A stretch of 64,000 bases of DNA, taken from assembly GCF_013449735.1 (NCBI RefSeq), contig NZ_JACBNY010000003.1, positions 62,001-126,000 on the forward strand. The letters are read 5' to 3'. A program made the position numbers and the translations under genes. Shown in pieces: positions 8,311 through 16,799 of this stretch (positions are counted from its first letter, which is position 1; every line of letters begins with the position of its first letter). The notes beneath the pieces were generated by a model, which searched no databases, had not been told where the DNA came from, and saw nothing but the letters and a program-made list of their open reading frames with translations. The DNA is from Pseudolactococcus laudensis. GTDB lineage: Bacteria; Bacillota; Bacilli; Lactobacillales; Streptococcaceae.

Positions 8311-9009
8311 ATGACAAACAAAGCCCAGCTCTGGACGGCAGATGATATGTATCGCTTTGCGCGAGAAAATAAACTTGGTTTTAACATTTGGGGCGCATGG
8401 TTGCAGAAATTACATTTTAAGGTTGTAGCAGAAAGTTTGTTAGATGATGAATACGCTGTTTCTAGTTTTATTGGTAGACATACAGACTACGATGATGACG
8501 AAGGCGAGGAAAACGAAGGTGCGCAAGCAGACCCGAAATTTTTTAACACGCAAGGTTATTATGCCTACATCATTACGAATGAGAATCGGCTAGTTTATGC
8601 TCGTTGGCGCCCCTTTTTTCACAAAGTATCCTCAATTCCGCTCAACTATATTAAAAATATCGAGCCGATCACTCACATTATTTGGGGGCATGTTCGAGTG
8701 GAGTCTTTAGGTGATAATTTTTCAGTCTTTTGGACGAAAAGTGTCGTTAGAAGAATTGCCAAACGAATCCAAGAAGGTGTGAGTGACATCAAAAATAGTC
8801 ACATGTATGGTGGATATCAAACAAATGCACCTATGCAAGAACCACCACAACAACAGCCTATGCCTGAAAAAACGGCAGAGCCAAAAGTTGTCTATGACAC
8901 ATCCACAATGTATGAAAAATTGTCATCTGCTAAGCTTTCAATGGAAGAAGGTTTAATTACAGCAGAGGAATATGACGAGTATAAAGAAAGGTTATTAGGA
9001 AGAAAATGA
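8311..9009 (+). CDS. PH-like domain protein with C-terminal SHOCT motif
   Basis: A soluble protein of 232 residues. Residues 1-165 look like a bacterial PH-like (YokE type) beta sandwich, rich in aromatics. An acidic, Gln/Pro-rich linker follows. The last 30 residues (LSSAKLSMEEGLITAEEYDEY, then a basic end) form a short helical hairpin typical of SHOCT domains. The exact function is unknown; SHOCT tails commonly mediate oligomerisation. Its stop overlaps the pepV start (ATGA), so the two are translationally coupled. A GAGGTGA ribosome site supports the start. Confidence 0.75.
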   Translation: MTNKAQLWTADDMYRFARENKLGFNIWGAWLQKLHFKVVAESLLDDEYAVSSFIGRHTDYDDDEGEENEGAQADPKFFNTQGYYAYIITNENRLVYARWRPFFHKVSSIPLNYIKNIEPITHIIWGHVRVESLGDNFSVFWTKSVVRRIAKRIQEGVSDIKNSHMYGGYQTNAPMQEPPQQQPMPEKTAEPKVVYDTSTMYEKLSSAKLSMEEGLITAEEYDEYKERLLGRK

Positions 9010-10424
9010 CACATATTGATTTTAAAGCAGAGGTTGCTGCACGAAAAGAAGACTTATTAGCAGACTTATTTTCACTTTTGAAAATTAACTCAGAACGTGA
9101 TGATAGCCAAGTGACACCGGAAACACCGTTTGGACCGGGTCCAGTTGCTGCACTCCAACAATTTTTGAGTTTAGCTGAGCGTGACGGATATGCGACGAAA
9201 AACGTTGACAACTATGCTGGTCACTTTACTTATGGTGACGACCTACCTGAAGATGCAGAAGTTCTTGGTATTTTTGCACACATGGACGTTGTCCCCGCAG
9301 GAACTGGCTGGGATAGCAATCCTTATGAACCTGAAATCCGCGACGGGAAGATTTATGCCCGTGGCGCATCAGATGATAAAGGTCCTACAATGGCGTGTTA
9401 CTATGGTTTAAAAATCTTAAAAGAATTGAATGTACCATTGACTAAAAAAATCCGCTTTATCGCAGGAACTGATGAAGAATCAGGTTGGGGTGACATGGAT
9501 TACTATTTCGCACATGTAGGATTACCTGAGCCTGACTTTGGTTTCTCACCAGATGCGGAATTTCCAATTATCAATGGTGAAAAAGGTAATATCACTGAGT
9601 ATCTACATATCTCGGGTGACAATTCAGGTGCTGTTCACTTGCATAGCTTTACAGGTGGTTTGCGTGAAAACATGGTACCAGAATCAGCAACTGCCGTGAT
9701 TTCCGGTAATGTAGCAGATTTAAACACCAAACTTGAAGCATTTGTTAGTGCACATGCAGATAAAAATCTTAGATTTGAGACTGAAGTTAATTCAGATGGT
9801 CGAGTAACGGTTATTCTTCATGGTCGTTCAGCTCACGGTGCCATGCCAGAAAAAGGTGTTAATGGTGCCACTTACCTTGCTAAATTCCTTGATGAAATCG
9901 GCGTTGTGTCTCCATTCACTAAAATTGCGGGAACGATGTTAATTGAAGATCATGCTGGTGACAAAACAGGTGTTGCCTTCGAAGATCCTAAAATGGGTGC
10001 TTTGTCTATGAATGCGGGTGTCTTTAACTTTGACGATAAGTCATCTGACAATACCATTGCCTTGAATTTCCGTTACCCGCAAGGAACAGATTCTGATGCG
10101 ATTTATCAAGTACTCGCAGCACTTGAAGGTGTTGAAAAAGTCACTAAATCAGCGCATGAGCACACACCGCACTATGTGCCAATGGATGATGAATTGGTGA
10201 GCACTTTGCTTTCCGTTTATGAAAAACAAACAGGTCTTAAAGGTCATGAGCAAATTATTGGTGGTGGGACTTTTGGTCGCTTACTTAAACGCGGCGTAGC
10301 CTTCGGTGCTATGTTCCCTGGTGACATTGACACGATGCACCAAGCCAATGAATTTATTCCAGTCGATGTCTTATTACGTGCGGCGGCAATTTATGCTGAG
10401 GCAATTTATGAATTAGCGAAATAA
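9006..10424 (+). CDS. pepV: Dipeptidase PepV
   Basis: A zinc-dependent M20-family dipeptidase that hydrolyses dipeptides after oligopeptide uptake. Its 472 residues match lactic-acid-bacterial PepV. Metal and catalytic residues are seen in AHMDVVPAG (H92, D94), ASDDKG (D123), TDEESGWGD (adjacent Glu pair near 160) and DTMHQANE near the C-terminus, which supplies the last His. The lid domain lies between about 185 and 385. No signal peptide is present, so it is cytoplasmic. It overlaps the PH/SHOCT gene by four bases. Confidence 0.95.
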   Translation: MTHIDFKAEVAARKEDLLADLFSLLKINSERDDSQVTPETPFGPGPVAALQQFLSLAERDGYATKNVDNYAGHFTYGDDLPEDAEVLGIFAHMDVVPAGTGWDSNPYEPEIRDGKIYARGASDDKGPTMACYYGLKILKELNVPLTKKIRFIAGTDEESGWGDMDYYFAHVGLPEPDFGFSPDAEFPIINGEKGNITEYLHISGDNSGAVHLHSFTGGLRENMVPESATAVISGNVADLNTKLEAFVSAHADKNLRFETEVNSDGRVTVILHGRSAHGAMPEKGVNGATYLAKFLDEIGVVSPFTKIAGTMLIEDHAGDKTGVAFEDPKMGALSMNAGVFNFDDKSSDNTIALNFRYPQGTDSDAIYQVLAALEGVEKVTKSAHEHTPHYVPMDDELVSTLLSVYEKQTGLKGHEQIIGGGTFGRLLKRGVAFGAMFPGDIDTMHQANEFIPVDVLLRAAAIYAEAIYELAK

Positions 10425-10440
10425 GATAGTTAAATGTAAA

Positions 10441-10470
10441 AAAACATCTCTGAATTGGAGGTGTTTTTTT
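10441..10470 (+). terminator. pepV terminator
   Basis: AACATCTC-TGAATTG-GAGGTGTT with one G-U pair, followed by seven T. Confidence 0.88.
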
Positions 10471-10530
10471 ATGATTGAGCTTGTGGCTATTGGTGTTTTG
10501 TATATCTTTATCACGGGCATAAATTTTTGA
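10471..10530 (+). other. Possible 19-codon hydrophobic peptide ORF
   Basis: ATG at 10471 follows GGAGGTG by seven bases and opens a frame encoding MIELVAIGVLYIFITGINF, then TGA. The ribosome site is the right arm of the pepV terminator hairpin, so only read-through transcripts would expose it, and folding would hide it. A single membrane-spanning peptide is possible, but chance is equally plausible. Confidence 0.2.
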
Positions 10531-10540
10531 TATGTCAAAT

Positions 10541-10549
10541 GATAAAATA
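10541..10549 (+). promoter_or_regulatory. Extended -10 for the cystine symporter gene
   Basis: ATGATAAAAT contains TGA-TAAAAT, matching the extended -10 pattern seen elsewhere in the window. An AAAGGGG ribosome site precedes the ATG at 10590. Confidence 0.55.
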
Positions 10550-10589
10550 GCATGAGAAAATAGGTCTATATTAATTTAAAGGGGAATTC

Positions 10590-11933
10590 ATGACTATCTT
10601 ATCATTACTTATTATACTATCAGGTTTTATTGGTAGTTTACTATGGCTTTTTCGGTTGCAGTTAAAGCATATTAGCTTTAACAAGCGGGTGCTTTTTGGC
10701 TTATTTGGCGGTATTATTTTCGGTTTAGTGATTCGACTTTTGTTCGAAAAAGTTTCTAACTTTTCTACGAGTCTATCGTGGATTTCTTTGGTGGCGGATG
10801 CTTATGTGGCTCTGTTGCAAATGCTAGTCATGCCGCTTGTTTTTATCTCTATTGTTGGGGCTTTTACAAAGTTAGAGGTATCGAAAAATTTGGGTAAAAT
10901 GGCGCGTAATGTTCTAGCTATTTTATTGGGAACAACTGCGATATCAGCTGCTGTTGGTTATTTATCAGCTATCGCTTTTGGTCTGAATGGTGCCGTTTTT
11001 TCTGAAGGAGCGGCTGAAAAAGAAAGAATTGCTGCGCTTTCAGAAAAACAACTCCAGGTTAAGGGGGTACCAATCACTGAGCAGTTGCTTAATTTGATTC
11101 CTCGTAATGTATTTGCAGATTTTGCTGGAACACGCCCGACAAGCACGATTGCCGTGGTTATCTTTGCTAGTTTTTTGGGAATTGCTTTTCTAGGCATTCA
11201 AAGAAAGTACGCAAAGGAATCTCAAACCTTTGCTGATTTGATTCAGTCGCTTGAAAAAATTATCTTGCGTGTGACGACTTTAGTCTTGAGACTCACACCT
11301 TTTGGTATATTTGCTTTAATGGCACGTGTTATGGCGACGAGTGATTTTGAGGCGCTTGTTAATCTTGGACGATTTATCATCGCAAGTTATGCGGCAATTA
11401 TTGTGATGTTTGTCGTTCACTTTGTTCTTTTACTTTGGGTGAAAGTATCACCGAGTGAGTTTTTGAGTAAAGCGTGGTCAACGTTACTCTTTGCCTTTAC
11501 CTCAAGGACGAGTGCGGGGACACTGACGATGAATGTTGAAACGCAAATTCAAAAATTTAGTGTGAACGAGGCAATTGCTAACTTTTCAGCAAGTTTTGGT
11601 TTATCAATTGGTCAAAATGGTTGTGCTGGTATCTATCCAGCCATGCTTGCAACGATTGTTGCACCGACGGTTGGGGTTAACATTTTCTCAATTGAATTTA
11701 TCTTCTCACTTATTGCGATTGTGACGATTTCGTCGCTCGGTGTGGCGGGTGTAGGTGGTGGTGCAACGTTTGCATCCTTAATCGTTCTATCTTCTATGAA
11801 TTTACCGATTGCTATTGTAGGGCTTGTCATTAGTGTTGAGCCTCTAATTGATATGGCAAGAACGGCACTTAATGTCAGTGATGCTATGGTAGCAGGAATT
11901 GTGACTGATAGATTAATAAAAAAACAAGCTTAA
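10590..11933 (+). CDS. tcyP: Sodium:dicarboxylate-family symporter, TcyP-like L-cystine transporter
   Basis: A 447-residue membrane protein of the DAACS (glutamate/aspartate symporter) family, with about eight helices and two re-entrant hairpins. The first hairpin has TSRTSAGTLTMNVETQ and the last helix VEPLIDMARTALNVSDAMVAG. QNGCAGIYPAML and the SRTSAGT hairpin resemble the cystine transporters TcyP and YdjN more than GltP/GltT, so cystine is the likely substrate. It is monocistronic, with a clear ribosome site and its own terminator. Substrate assignment is an inference from motif resemblance. Confidence 0.82.
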   Translation: MTILSLLIILSGFIGSLLWLFRLQLKHISFNKRVLFGLFGGIIFGLVIRLLFEKVSNFSTSLSWISLVADAYVALLQMLVMPLVFISIVGAFTKLEVSKNLGKMARNVLAILLGTTAISAAVGYLSAIAFGLNGAVFSEGAAEKERIAALSEKQLQVKGVPITEQLLNLIPRNVFADFAGTRPTSTIAVVIFASFLGIAFLGIQRKYAKESQTFADLIQSLEKIILRVTTLVLRLTPFGIFALMARVMATSDFEALVNLGRFIIASYAAIIVMFVVHFVLLLWVKVSPSEFLSKAWSTLLFAFTSRTSAGTLTMNVETQIQKFSVNEAIANFSASFGLSIGQNGCAGIYPAMLATIVAPTVGVNIFSIEFIFSLIAIVTISSLGVAGVGGGATFASLIVLSSMNLPIAIVGLVISVEPLIDMARTALNVSDAMVAGIVTDRLIKKQA

Positions 11934-11951
11934 ATCAGCATCAAAATGATT

Positions 11952-11977
11952 AAATCCCCAATCAAGGGGATTTTTTT
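11952..11977 (+). terminator. tcyP terminator
   Basis: AAATCCCC-AATCA-AGGGGATTT followed by seven T; the last T is also the T of the acpS extended -10. Confidence 0.93.
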
Positions 11978-11985
11978 GTTATAAT
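11977..11985 (+). promoter_or_regulatory. acpS extended -10 promoter, leaderless
   Basis: TGTTATAAT ends six bases before ATG 11992, so the predicted +1 is the A of the start codon. No ribosome site fits between them. Confidence 0.75.
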
Positions 11986-11991
11986 TAGAAT

Positions 11992-12357
11992 ATGATTTAT
12001 GGTAATGGTGTTGATAATATTGAACTTTCTCGGATTGAAAAGGCCTTAACTCGAAATCCAAAATTTGCGCAACGCGTGCTCACAGAAAATGAATTGGCAA
12101 AATTTATGTCGCTATCGGGGCAACGCCAAATCGAGTTTTTAGGTGGCCGTTGGGCAGCTAAAGAGGCCTACTCCAAAGCCTATGGTACCGGTATTGGCGG
12201 TCAACTATCCTTTCAAGATATGACCATTTTACCAGATGAGTTAGGTGCACCAAAGTTTATTCAGCATCCTTTTTCTGAACAAGGAATGGCGCATGTATCC
12301 ATTAGTCATAGTCATTTGGAAGCTATTGCTTTCGTCATTTTAGAAAGTCGTGAATAA
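11992..12357 (+). CDS. acpS: Holo-[acyl-carrier-protein] synthase
   Basis: Transfers 4'-phosphopantetheine from CoA to acyl carrier protein. It has 121 residues, normal for AcpS. The Mg-binding residues are D8 in [10 protein letters not shown] and E58 in [18 protein letters not shown]; the end [17 protein letters not shown] is also typical. It is the first gene of acpS-alr-mazF, with only three bases to alr. The start at 11992 coincides with the predicted transcription start. Confidence 0.95.
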   Translation: MIYGNGVDNIELSRIEKALTRNPKFAQRVLTENELAKFMSLSGQRQIEFLGGRWAAKEAYSKAYGTGIGGQLSFQDMTILPDELGAPKFIQHPFSEQGMAHVSISHSHLEAIAFVILESRE

Positions 12358-12360
12358 AAA

Positions 12361-13476
12361 ATGAAACCAAGTACACATCGGCCAACGCAAGCAATCATTA
12401 ATCTTGCAGCGATTCAGGCTAATATAGAGAACTTCAAGAAGTATACAGGCAATCACACCAATATTTGGGCAGTTGTTAAAGCCAATGGTTACGGACATGG
12501 TGCCAATGATGTGGCGCAAAGCGCCAATGACTTAGTGTCAGGCTTTTGTGTCTCTAACCTTGATGAGGCAATTGAACTTAGAAGTCATGGCATTGTCAAA
12601 CCGATTTTAGTCTTGAGTGGCATTGTGCCAGAAGACATCCATATTGCTGTTAACTTACGTATTGCTGTAACTGTTCCTTCATTGGATTGGCTTAAACTCG
12701 TCGTACAACATCTTGAAGATGTCGAAACTGAGCATTTGAAATACCATATCAAGGTAGATTCTGGTATGGGAAGGATTGGTGTGACGACAGCTCGAGAAGC
12801 AAATGAGATTATTGCACTAGCAGACCAGTCCGGCATGGTATTTGATGGTATCTTTACACATTTTGCCACAGCAGATGAAGTTGCACAAGAAAAATTTGAG
12901 TCACAATGGACGAAATTTGAATCGATTGTATCAGATTTAAGTCGTCGCCCACAGTATGTTCACTCTAGTAATTCGGCTGCTGGTATTTGGCATAAGGAAA
13001 CAATTCAAGATATTGAACGCTTAGGAGATGCTATGTATGGCTTAAATCCAAGTGGTCAAACGCTTGAAATGACTTATGAAATAACGCCAGCGCTTGAGTT
13101 AAAATCAGAATTGACACATATCAAGACCATTGAAAAAGGGGCGACGGTTGGTTATGGTGCGGCATTCGTCGCAGAAAAACCAACAATTGTAGGTACCGTA
13201 CCAATTGGTTATGCGGATGGTTGGACGCGTGATATGACTGGGTTCTACGTTTTAGTCAATGGAAAAAAATGTCCGATTATCGGTCGGATTTCTATGGACC
13301 AGATGACAATTGCTTTAAATGAAACATTACCAATTGGAACAAAAGTAACTTTGATTGGACAAGATGGAGATGAAAAAATAACAGTAGACGATATTGCAGT
13401 ACATCGTGGGACTATTAATTATGAAGTTGTTTGTTTGTTAAGTGATAGGATAAAACGGATATATATAAATGGGTAG
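12361..13476 (+). CDS. alr: Alanine racemase
   Basis: PLP enzyme interconverting L- and D-alanine, supplying D-Ala for peptidoglycan and teichoic acids. It has 371 residues. The PLP lysine is K40 in WAVVKANGYGHG. The catalytic Tyr lies in VGYGAAF and the second domain shows IGRISMDQM. The start is three bases after the acpS stop, with only weak ribosome-site potential inside acpS. Its last codons overlap mazF by eight bases. The acpS-alr pair is a common Firmicutes arrangement. Confidence 0.96.
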   Translation: MKPSTHRPTQAIINLAAIQANIENFKKYTGNHTNIWAVVKANGYGHGANDVAQSANDLVSGFCVSNLDEAIELRSHGIVKPILVLSGIVPEDIHIAVNLRIAVTVPSLDWLKLVVQHLEDVETEHLKYHIKVDSGMGRIGVTTAREANEIIALADQSGMVFDGIFTHFATADEVAQEKFESQWTKFESIVSDLSRRPQYVHSSNSAAGIWHKETIQDIERLGDAMYGLNPSGQTLEMTYEITPALELKSELTHIKTIEKGATVGYGAAFVAEKPTIVGTVPIGYADGWTRDMTGFYVLVNGKKCPIIGRISMDQMTIALNETLPIGTKVTLIGQDGDEKITVDDIAVHRGTINYEVVCLLSDRIKRIYING

Positions 13477-13816
13477 AGAAATATTAAGGGGAGATGTCTT
13501 TTTTGCCGATTTGTCACCAGTGACAGGAAGTGAACAAGGGGGAGTTAGGCCTGTTTTGGTGATTCAAAACGATGCAGGTAATACTTTTGCACCAACGACA
13601 ATCGTTGCGGCTATTACAGCGAAAAAGACAAAAAGAGCTTTACCGACTCATGTTGCGATTTGTAAAGAGGCGGCAGGAGTTGGCTCAGATTCAGTTATAC
13701 TGTGTGAGCAAATGAGAACAATTGATAAGTGCCGTTTACGAGAAAAAACGGGACATCTCAGTAGTGAGATTATGGCACAGGTCGATGTTGCAATCAAAAA
13801 AAGCTTATCTTGCTAA
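13469..13816 (+). CDS. MazF/PemK-family endoribonuclease without adjacent antitoxin
   Basis: A 115-residue PemK/MazF fold beginning RGDVFFADLSPVTGSEQGGVRP. The conserved Arg in GVRPVLVIQND and the Thr in IVAAITAKK match the mRNA-cleaving active site of the family. Its ATG lies eight bases inside alr, preceded by AGTGATAGGATA. In bacilli a MazE-type antitoxin gene sits between alr and the toxin; here alr overlaps the toxin directly and no second small ORF is present. The terminator overlaps its last codons. Either the antitoxin is elsewhere, or the protein has been retained for another role. Confidence 0.85.
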   Translation: MGREILRGDVFFADLSPVTGSEQGGVRPVLVIQNDAGNTFAPTTIVAAITAKKTKRALPTHVAICKEAAGVGSDSVILCEQMRTIDKCRLREKTGHLSSEIMAQVDVAIKKSLSC

Positions 13817-13831
13817 AAGATAAGCTTTTTT
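13797..13831 (+). terminator. alr-mazF terminator
   Basis: AAAAGCTTATCTT-GCTA-AAAGATAAGCTTTTTT, a long perfect stem ending in T. The mazF stop codon lies in the loop. Confidence 0.92.
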
Positions 13832-13898
13832 GTTATATAATTGTAACAAAAAATAACATTAAAATATAGTTAAAACCATTTAGAAAAGCATTTAGTTA

Positions 13899-13908
13899 CG
13901 ATATAATA
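13899..13908 (+). promoter_or_regulatory. Likely -10 of the Spx-family gene
   Basis: The 168-base AT-rich spacer contains GATATAATAA near 13900 and a 12-bp palindrome AACAAATTTGTT near 13928 between the presumed start and the gene. The palindrome could be an operator. No clear -35 is seen. Confidence 0.45.
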
Positions 13909-13984
13909 ATTTTATAAACGAATTAAATAACAAATTTGTTTAAGTTTTCGTAATTTTTTAATATTATTTAAAGATAAGAGGGTT

Positions 13985-14407
13985 ATGATTAAAATATACA
14001 CAGTTGCCCACAGTTCGTCTTGTGATAAGGCTAAAGCGTGGTTGAACGAACACAATTTAGAATATGAAGAAATTAATTTGATGAAAGCAGAGCTGACAGA
14101 TGAAGAAATTCTGCACCTCCTAACATTAACTGAGAACGGAACTGAAGAGATTATCTCTAAACGTGGTAAGGCTTATAAAAAATTAAATGTTGATTTGGAA
14201 GATTTATCCATGAGTCGCTTGATTGAAGTGATTGAAAAAAATAGAAGCTTATTGAGACGACCATTAATCGTTGATGAAAAAAGACTTCAAGTTGGCTATA
14301 ATGAAGATGACATCAGAAAATTTTTACCACGTTCTGTTCGAAAGATTGCCTTTCAAACAGCAGAAAGTAGCATAAAGCGTGACTTGCTGTTGCAAGGCAT
14401 CATTTGA
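13985..14407 (+). CDS. Spx/ArsC-family transcriptional regulator with SxxC in place of CxxC
   Basis: Spx proteins bind the RNA polymerase alpha C-terminal domain and reprogramme transcription under thiol stress. The 140 residues align end to end, including G52 (needed for alpha binding in Spx), the RRPLIVDEKRLQVGYNEDDI stretch around R92, and FLPR. The redox switch normally C10-x-x-C13 reads S10-S-S-C13, so the intramolecular disulfide cannot form. Lactococci carry several Spx paralogues, some lacking the first Cys, and this is probably one of these. The ribosome site is AAGAGGG. Confidence 0.88.
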   Translation: MIKIYTVAHSSSCDKAKAWLNEHNLEYEEINLMKAELTDEEILHLLTLTENGTEEIISKRGKAYKKLNVDLEDLSMSRLIEVIEKNRSLLRRPLIVDEKRLQVGYNEDDIRKFLPRSVRKIAFQTAESSIKRDLLLQGII

Positions 14408-14462
14408 ACTGACACATAGTAATACCGAACATTTTACATATTCAGCACCAAAAACAGCAGAG

Positions 14463-14489
14463 AAACAGCGGTAAATTCGCTGTTTTTTT
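14463..14489 (+). terminator. Spx-gene terminator
   Basis: AAACAGCG-GTAAATT-CGCTGTTT followed by a T run. Confidence 0.92.
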
Positions 14490-14497
14490 GTTAAAAT
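14489..14497 (+). promoter_or_regulatory. folD extended -10 promoter
   Basis: TGTTAAAAT begins at the last T of the preceding terminator. The transcript would begin near 14504 and carry a leader of about 67 bases with an ACGGAG ribosome site. Confidence 0.65.
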
Positions 14498-14570
14498 AGT
14501 GTCATACCTCGTTTTTTTGCTAACAATAAAAGTGATAACGCTAAGGTAAAAAAGAAAGACGGAGAACAAC

Positions 14571-15419
14571 ATGACCTTAATTGACGGCAAAGCATTAGCC
14601 GATAAAATGGCAATTGAATTGAAAACAAAAGTTGATGACTTAAAGTCTGCCGGTGTCACACCAGGTCTGGTCGTGATTTTAGTTGGCGAAAACCCAGCAA
14701 GTCAAGTCTATGTCAGAAATAAAGAGCGTCGCGCCTCTGCAGCAGGCTTTCATTCGGAAGTCATTCGTTTGCCAGAAGAAACGACAGAAATAGCACTACT
14801 CAACTTGATTGCACAACTCAATCAAGACGATAGATGGCATGGCATACTAGTGCAACTCCCCTTGCCAGCACATATTTCCGAAGAAAAAATCCTACTCGCT
14901 ATTGACCCAGATAAGGACGTTGACGGTTTTCACCCAACCAACATGGGACGCCTCTGGTCAGGTAATCCTGTCATGATCCCCTCAACACCAGCGGGCATCA
15001 TGGTCATGCTAGAGACTTATGGTGTTGAGGTGGCAGGCAAGAACGCGTTAGTGATTGGACGCTCTAATATTGTAGGGAAACCAATGGCACAGATGTTGCT
15101 AGACAGACACGCAACGGTTACAATCGCCCACTCGAGAACAAAAAATCTACCAACAATAGCCAAACAAGCGGATATTTTAGTGGTAGCAATTGGGCGTGGC
15201 AATTTTGTCACGGCAGATTTCGTCAAACCAGGAGCTGTTGTCATCGACGTCGGTATGAACCGAGATGAAAATGGCAAGTTAATCGGTGACGTCAAATTTG
15301 ATGAGGTTGAACCAATTGCTAGCCTCATTACACCAGTACCAGGTGGTGTTGGCCCAATGACAATCACCATGTTAATGGAGCAAACCTATGAGGCAGCCAA
15401 ACGGACTTTGGACAAATAA
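14571..15419 (+). CDS. folD: Bifunctional methylenetetrahydrofolate dehydrogenase/cyclohydrolase
   Basis: Interconverts 5,10-methylene-, methenyl- and 10-formyl-tetrahydrofolate using NADP. It has 282 residues. The conserved [12 protein letters not shown] near 42-53 provides the active-site Tyr and Lys. [10 protein letters not shown] lies near 120 and [14 protein letters not shown] near 163, and the end has [12 protein letters not shown]. Start and ribosome site are clear. It is flanked by terminators and so is monocistronic, next to xseA as in many streptococci. Confidence 0.96.
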   Translation: MTLIDGKALADKMAIELKTKVDDLKSAGVTPGLVVILVGENPASQVYVRNKERRASAAGFHSEVIRLPEETTEIALLNLIAQLNQDDRWHGILVQLPLPAHISEEKILLAIDPDKDVDGFHPTNMGRLWSGNPVMIPSTPAGIMVMLETYGVEVAGKNALVIGRSNIVGKPMAQMLLDRHATVTIAHSRTKNLPTIAKQADILVVAIGRGNFVTADFVKPGAVVIDVGMNRDENGKLIGDVKFDEVEPIASLITPVPGGVGPMTITMLMEQTYEAAKRTLDK

Positions 15420-15432
15420 GCACTAAATTCAG

Positions 15433-15456
15433 ACGGGGAAAATTTCCCGTTTTTTT
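15433..15456 (+). terminator. folD terminator
   Basis: ACGGGGAAA-A-TTTCCCGT hairpin, one mismatch, followed by seven T. Confidence 0.92.
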
Positions 15457-15464
15457 GGTACAAT
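15456..15464 (+). promoter_or_regulatory. xseA extended -10 promoter, leaderless
   Basis: TGGTACAAT ends six bases before ATG 15471; the predicted +1 is the A of ATG. The final T of the folD terminator is the T of the TGn motif. Confidence 0.75.
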
Positions 15465-15470
15465 AGTATC

Positions 15471-16799
15471 ATGACAGAATATTTGAGTGTGTCAACATTA
15501 ACTAAATATTTAAAGACTAAATTTGACCGTGACCCTTATTTGGAGCGGGTTTTTCTGACGGGCGAAATTTCCAATTTTAGACGCCGTCCCAAACACCAAT
15601 ACTTTGCAATCAAGGATGAGAAATCCGTGATTCAAGCGACCATGTGGGCGGGCGCTTTCTCTAAGCTCAACTTTGAACTAGAAGAAGGCATGAAAGTCAA
15701 CCTTGTTGGCCGCGTGCAGCTCTATGAACCGGGTGGCTCTTACTCGATTATCATCGAAAAAATGATGCCTGACGGTATTGGCGCCCTTGCGGTTCAGCTC
15801 GAGCAACTCAAGAAAAAATTATCCGCCGAAGGTCTCTTCAATCCTGACTTCAAGCAAGCTATCCCAGCCTTTTCGCGAAAAATCGGTGTCGTTACAAGCC
15901 CTAGTGGTGCAGTCATTCGTGACATTATTACTACCGTCAATCGCCGCTTTCCGATGACAGAAATCTTGTTATTTCCTGCTAAAGTACAGGGCAATGGTGC
16001 AGCCGAAGAAGTTGCCAGTCGCATACGCGAAGCCAATGAACGTTTAGACTTGGATGTCCTAATCATCGGTCGAGGTGGTGGGTCAATTGAGGACCTATGG
16101 GCTTTTAATGAAGAAATCGTTGTACGTGCGATTTTTGAATCAAGAATTCCAGTCATTTCCTCAGTTGGACATGAAACGGATACGACATTAGCGGATTATG
16201 TTGCGGATAGACGGGCTGCAACTCCTACCGCCGCAGCAGAGCTTGCAACACCAAACACGAAATTAGATATTTTACAGTATTTGACAAACAGTGAAATGCG
16301 ACTTAGCACCAGTGTACAACGCAGTGTCAATCAAGGACAAGAAAGTCTCATTAGACTTCAAAATTCAGTGATTTTTCGGCAGCCTGAACGTTTATATGAT
16401 GGTTATCTGCAAAAATTAGACCAGTTAACAAGTACATTAACCCAGAACTTACAACAGCATTATCAAAAAAAACAGCAAGCCCAAGCACTTTTGACAAGCC
16501 GCTTGACAAGTTTACGATTGTCGCAAAAAATCACAGAATCCAGTCGATATTTAGACCGTGAAATAGCGAGTTTAAAAATTAATTTTACTAACTTTTTTGA
16601 GCAACAAAAAACACGAGCAGAAAAAGCTTATGATAGTTTGAGCTTGATTGACCCAGAAAAAATTGTCAAACGCGGTTTTGCAATTGCAAGAACGGCAGAA
16701 CAAAAAGTAGTTAAGTCTACTCAAGATGTTAAAATAGGTGATTATCTAAGCTTAGAGGTTTCAGATGGTCAGATAAATGTAGAGGTGAAAAATGGTTAA
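15471..16799 (+). CDS. xseA: Exodeoxyribonuclease VII large subunit
   Basis: Catalytic subunit of the single-strand nuclease ExoVII. It has 442 residues: an N-terminal OB fold at about 1-100 ([19 protein letters not shown]), the catalytic domain at about 120-310 with [14 protein letters not shown] and SSVGHETD, then a long coiled coil at about 265-400 that binds the small subunit. It heads the operon xseA-xseB-ispA-tlyA-argR. Its 3' end overlaps xseB by eight bases. Confidence 0.96.
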   Translation: MTEYLSVSTLTKYLKTKFDRDPYLERVFLTGEISNFRRRPKHQYFAIKDEKSVIQATMWAGAFSKLNFELEEGMKVNLVGRVQLYEPGGSYSIIIEKMMPDGIGALAVQLEQLKKKLSAEGLFNPDFKQAIPAFSRKIGVVTSPSGAVIRDIITTVNRRFPMTEILLFPAKVQGNGAAEEVASRIREANERLDLDVLIIGRGGGSIEDLWAFNEEIVVRAIFESRIPVISSVGHETDTTLADYVADRRAATPTAAAELATPNTKLDILQYLTNSEMRLSTSVQRSVNQGQESLIRLQNSVIFRQPERLYDGYLQKLDQLTSTLTQNLQQHYQKKQQAQALLTSRLTSLRLSQKITESSRYLDREIASLKINFTNFFEQQKTRAEKAYDSLSLIDPEKIVKRGFAIARTAEQKVVKSTQDVKIGDYLSLEVSDGQINVEVKNG

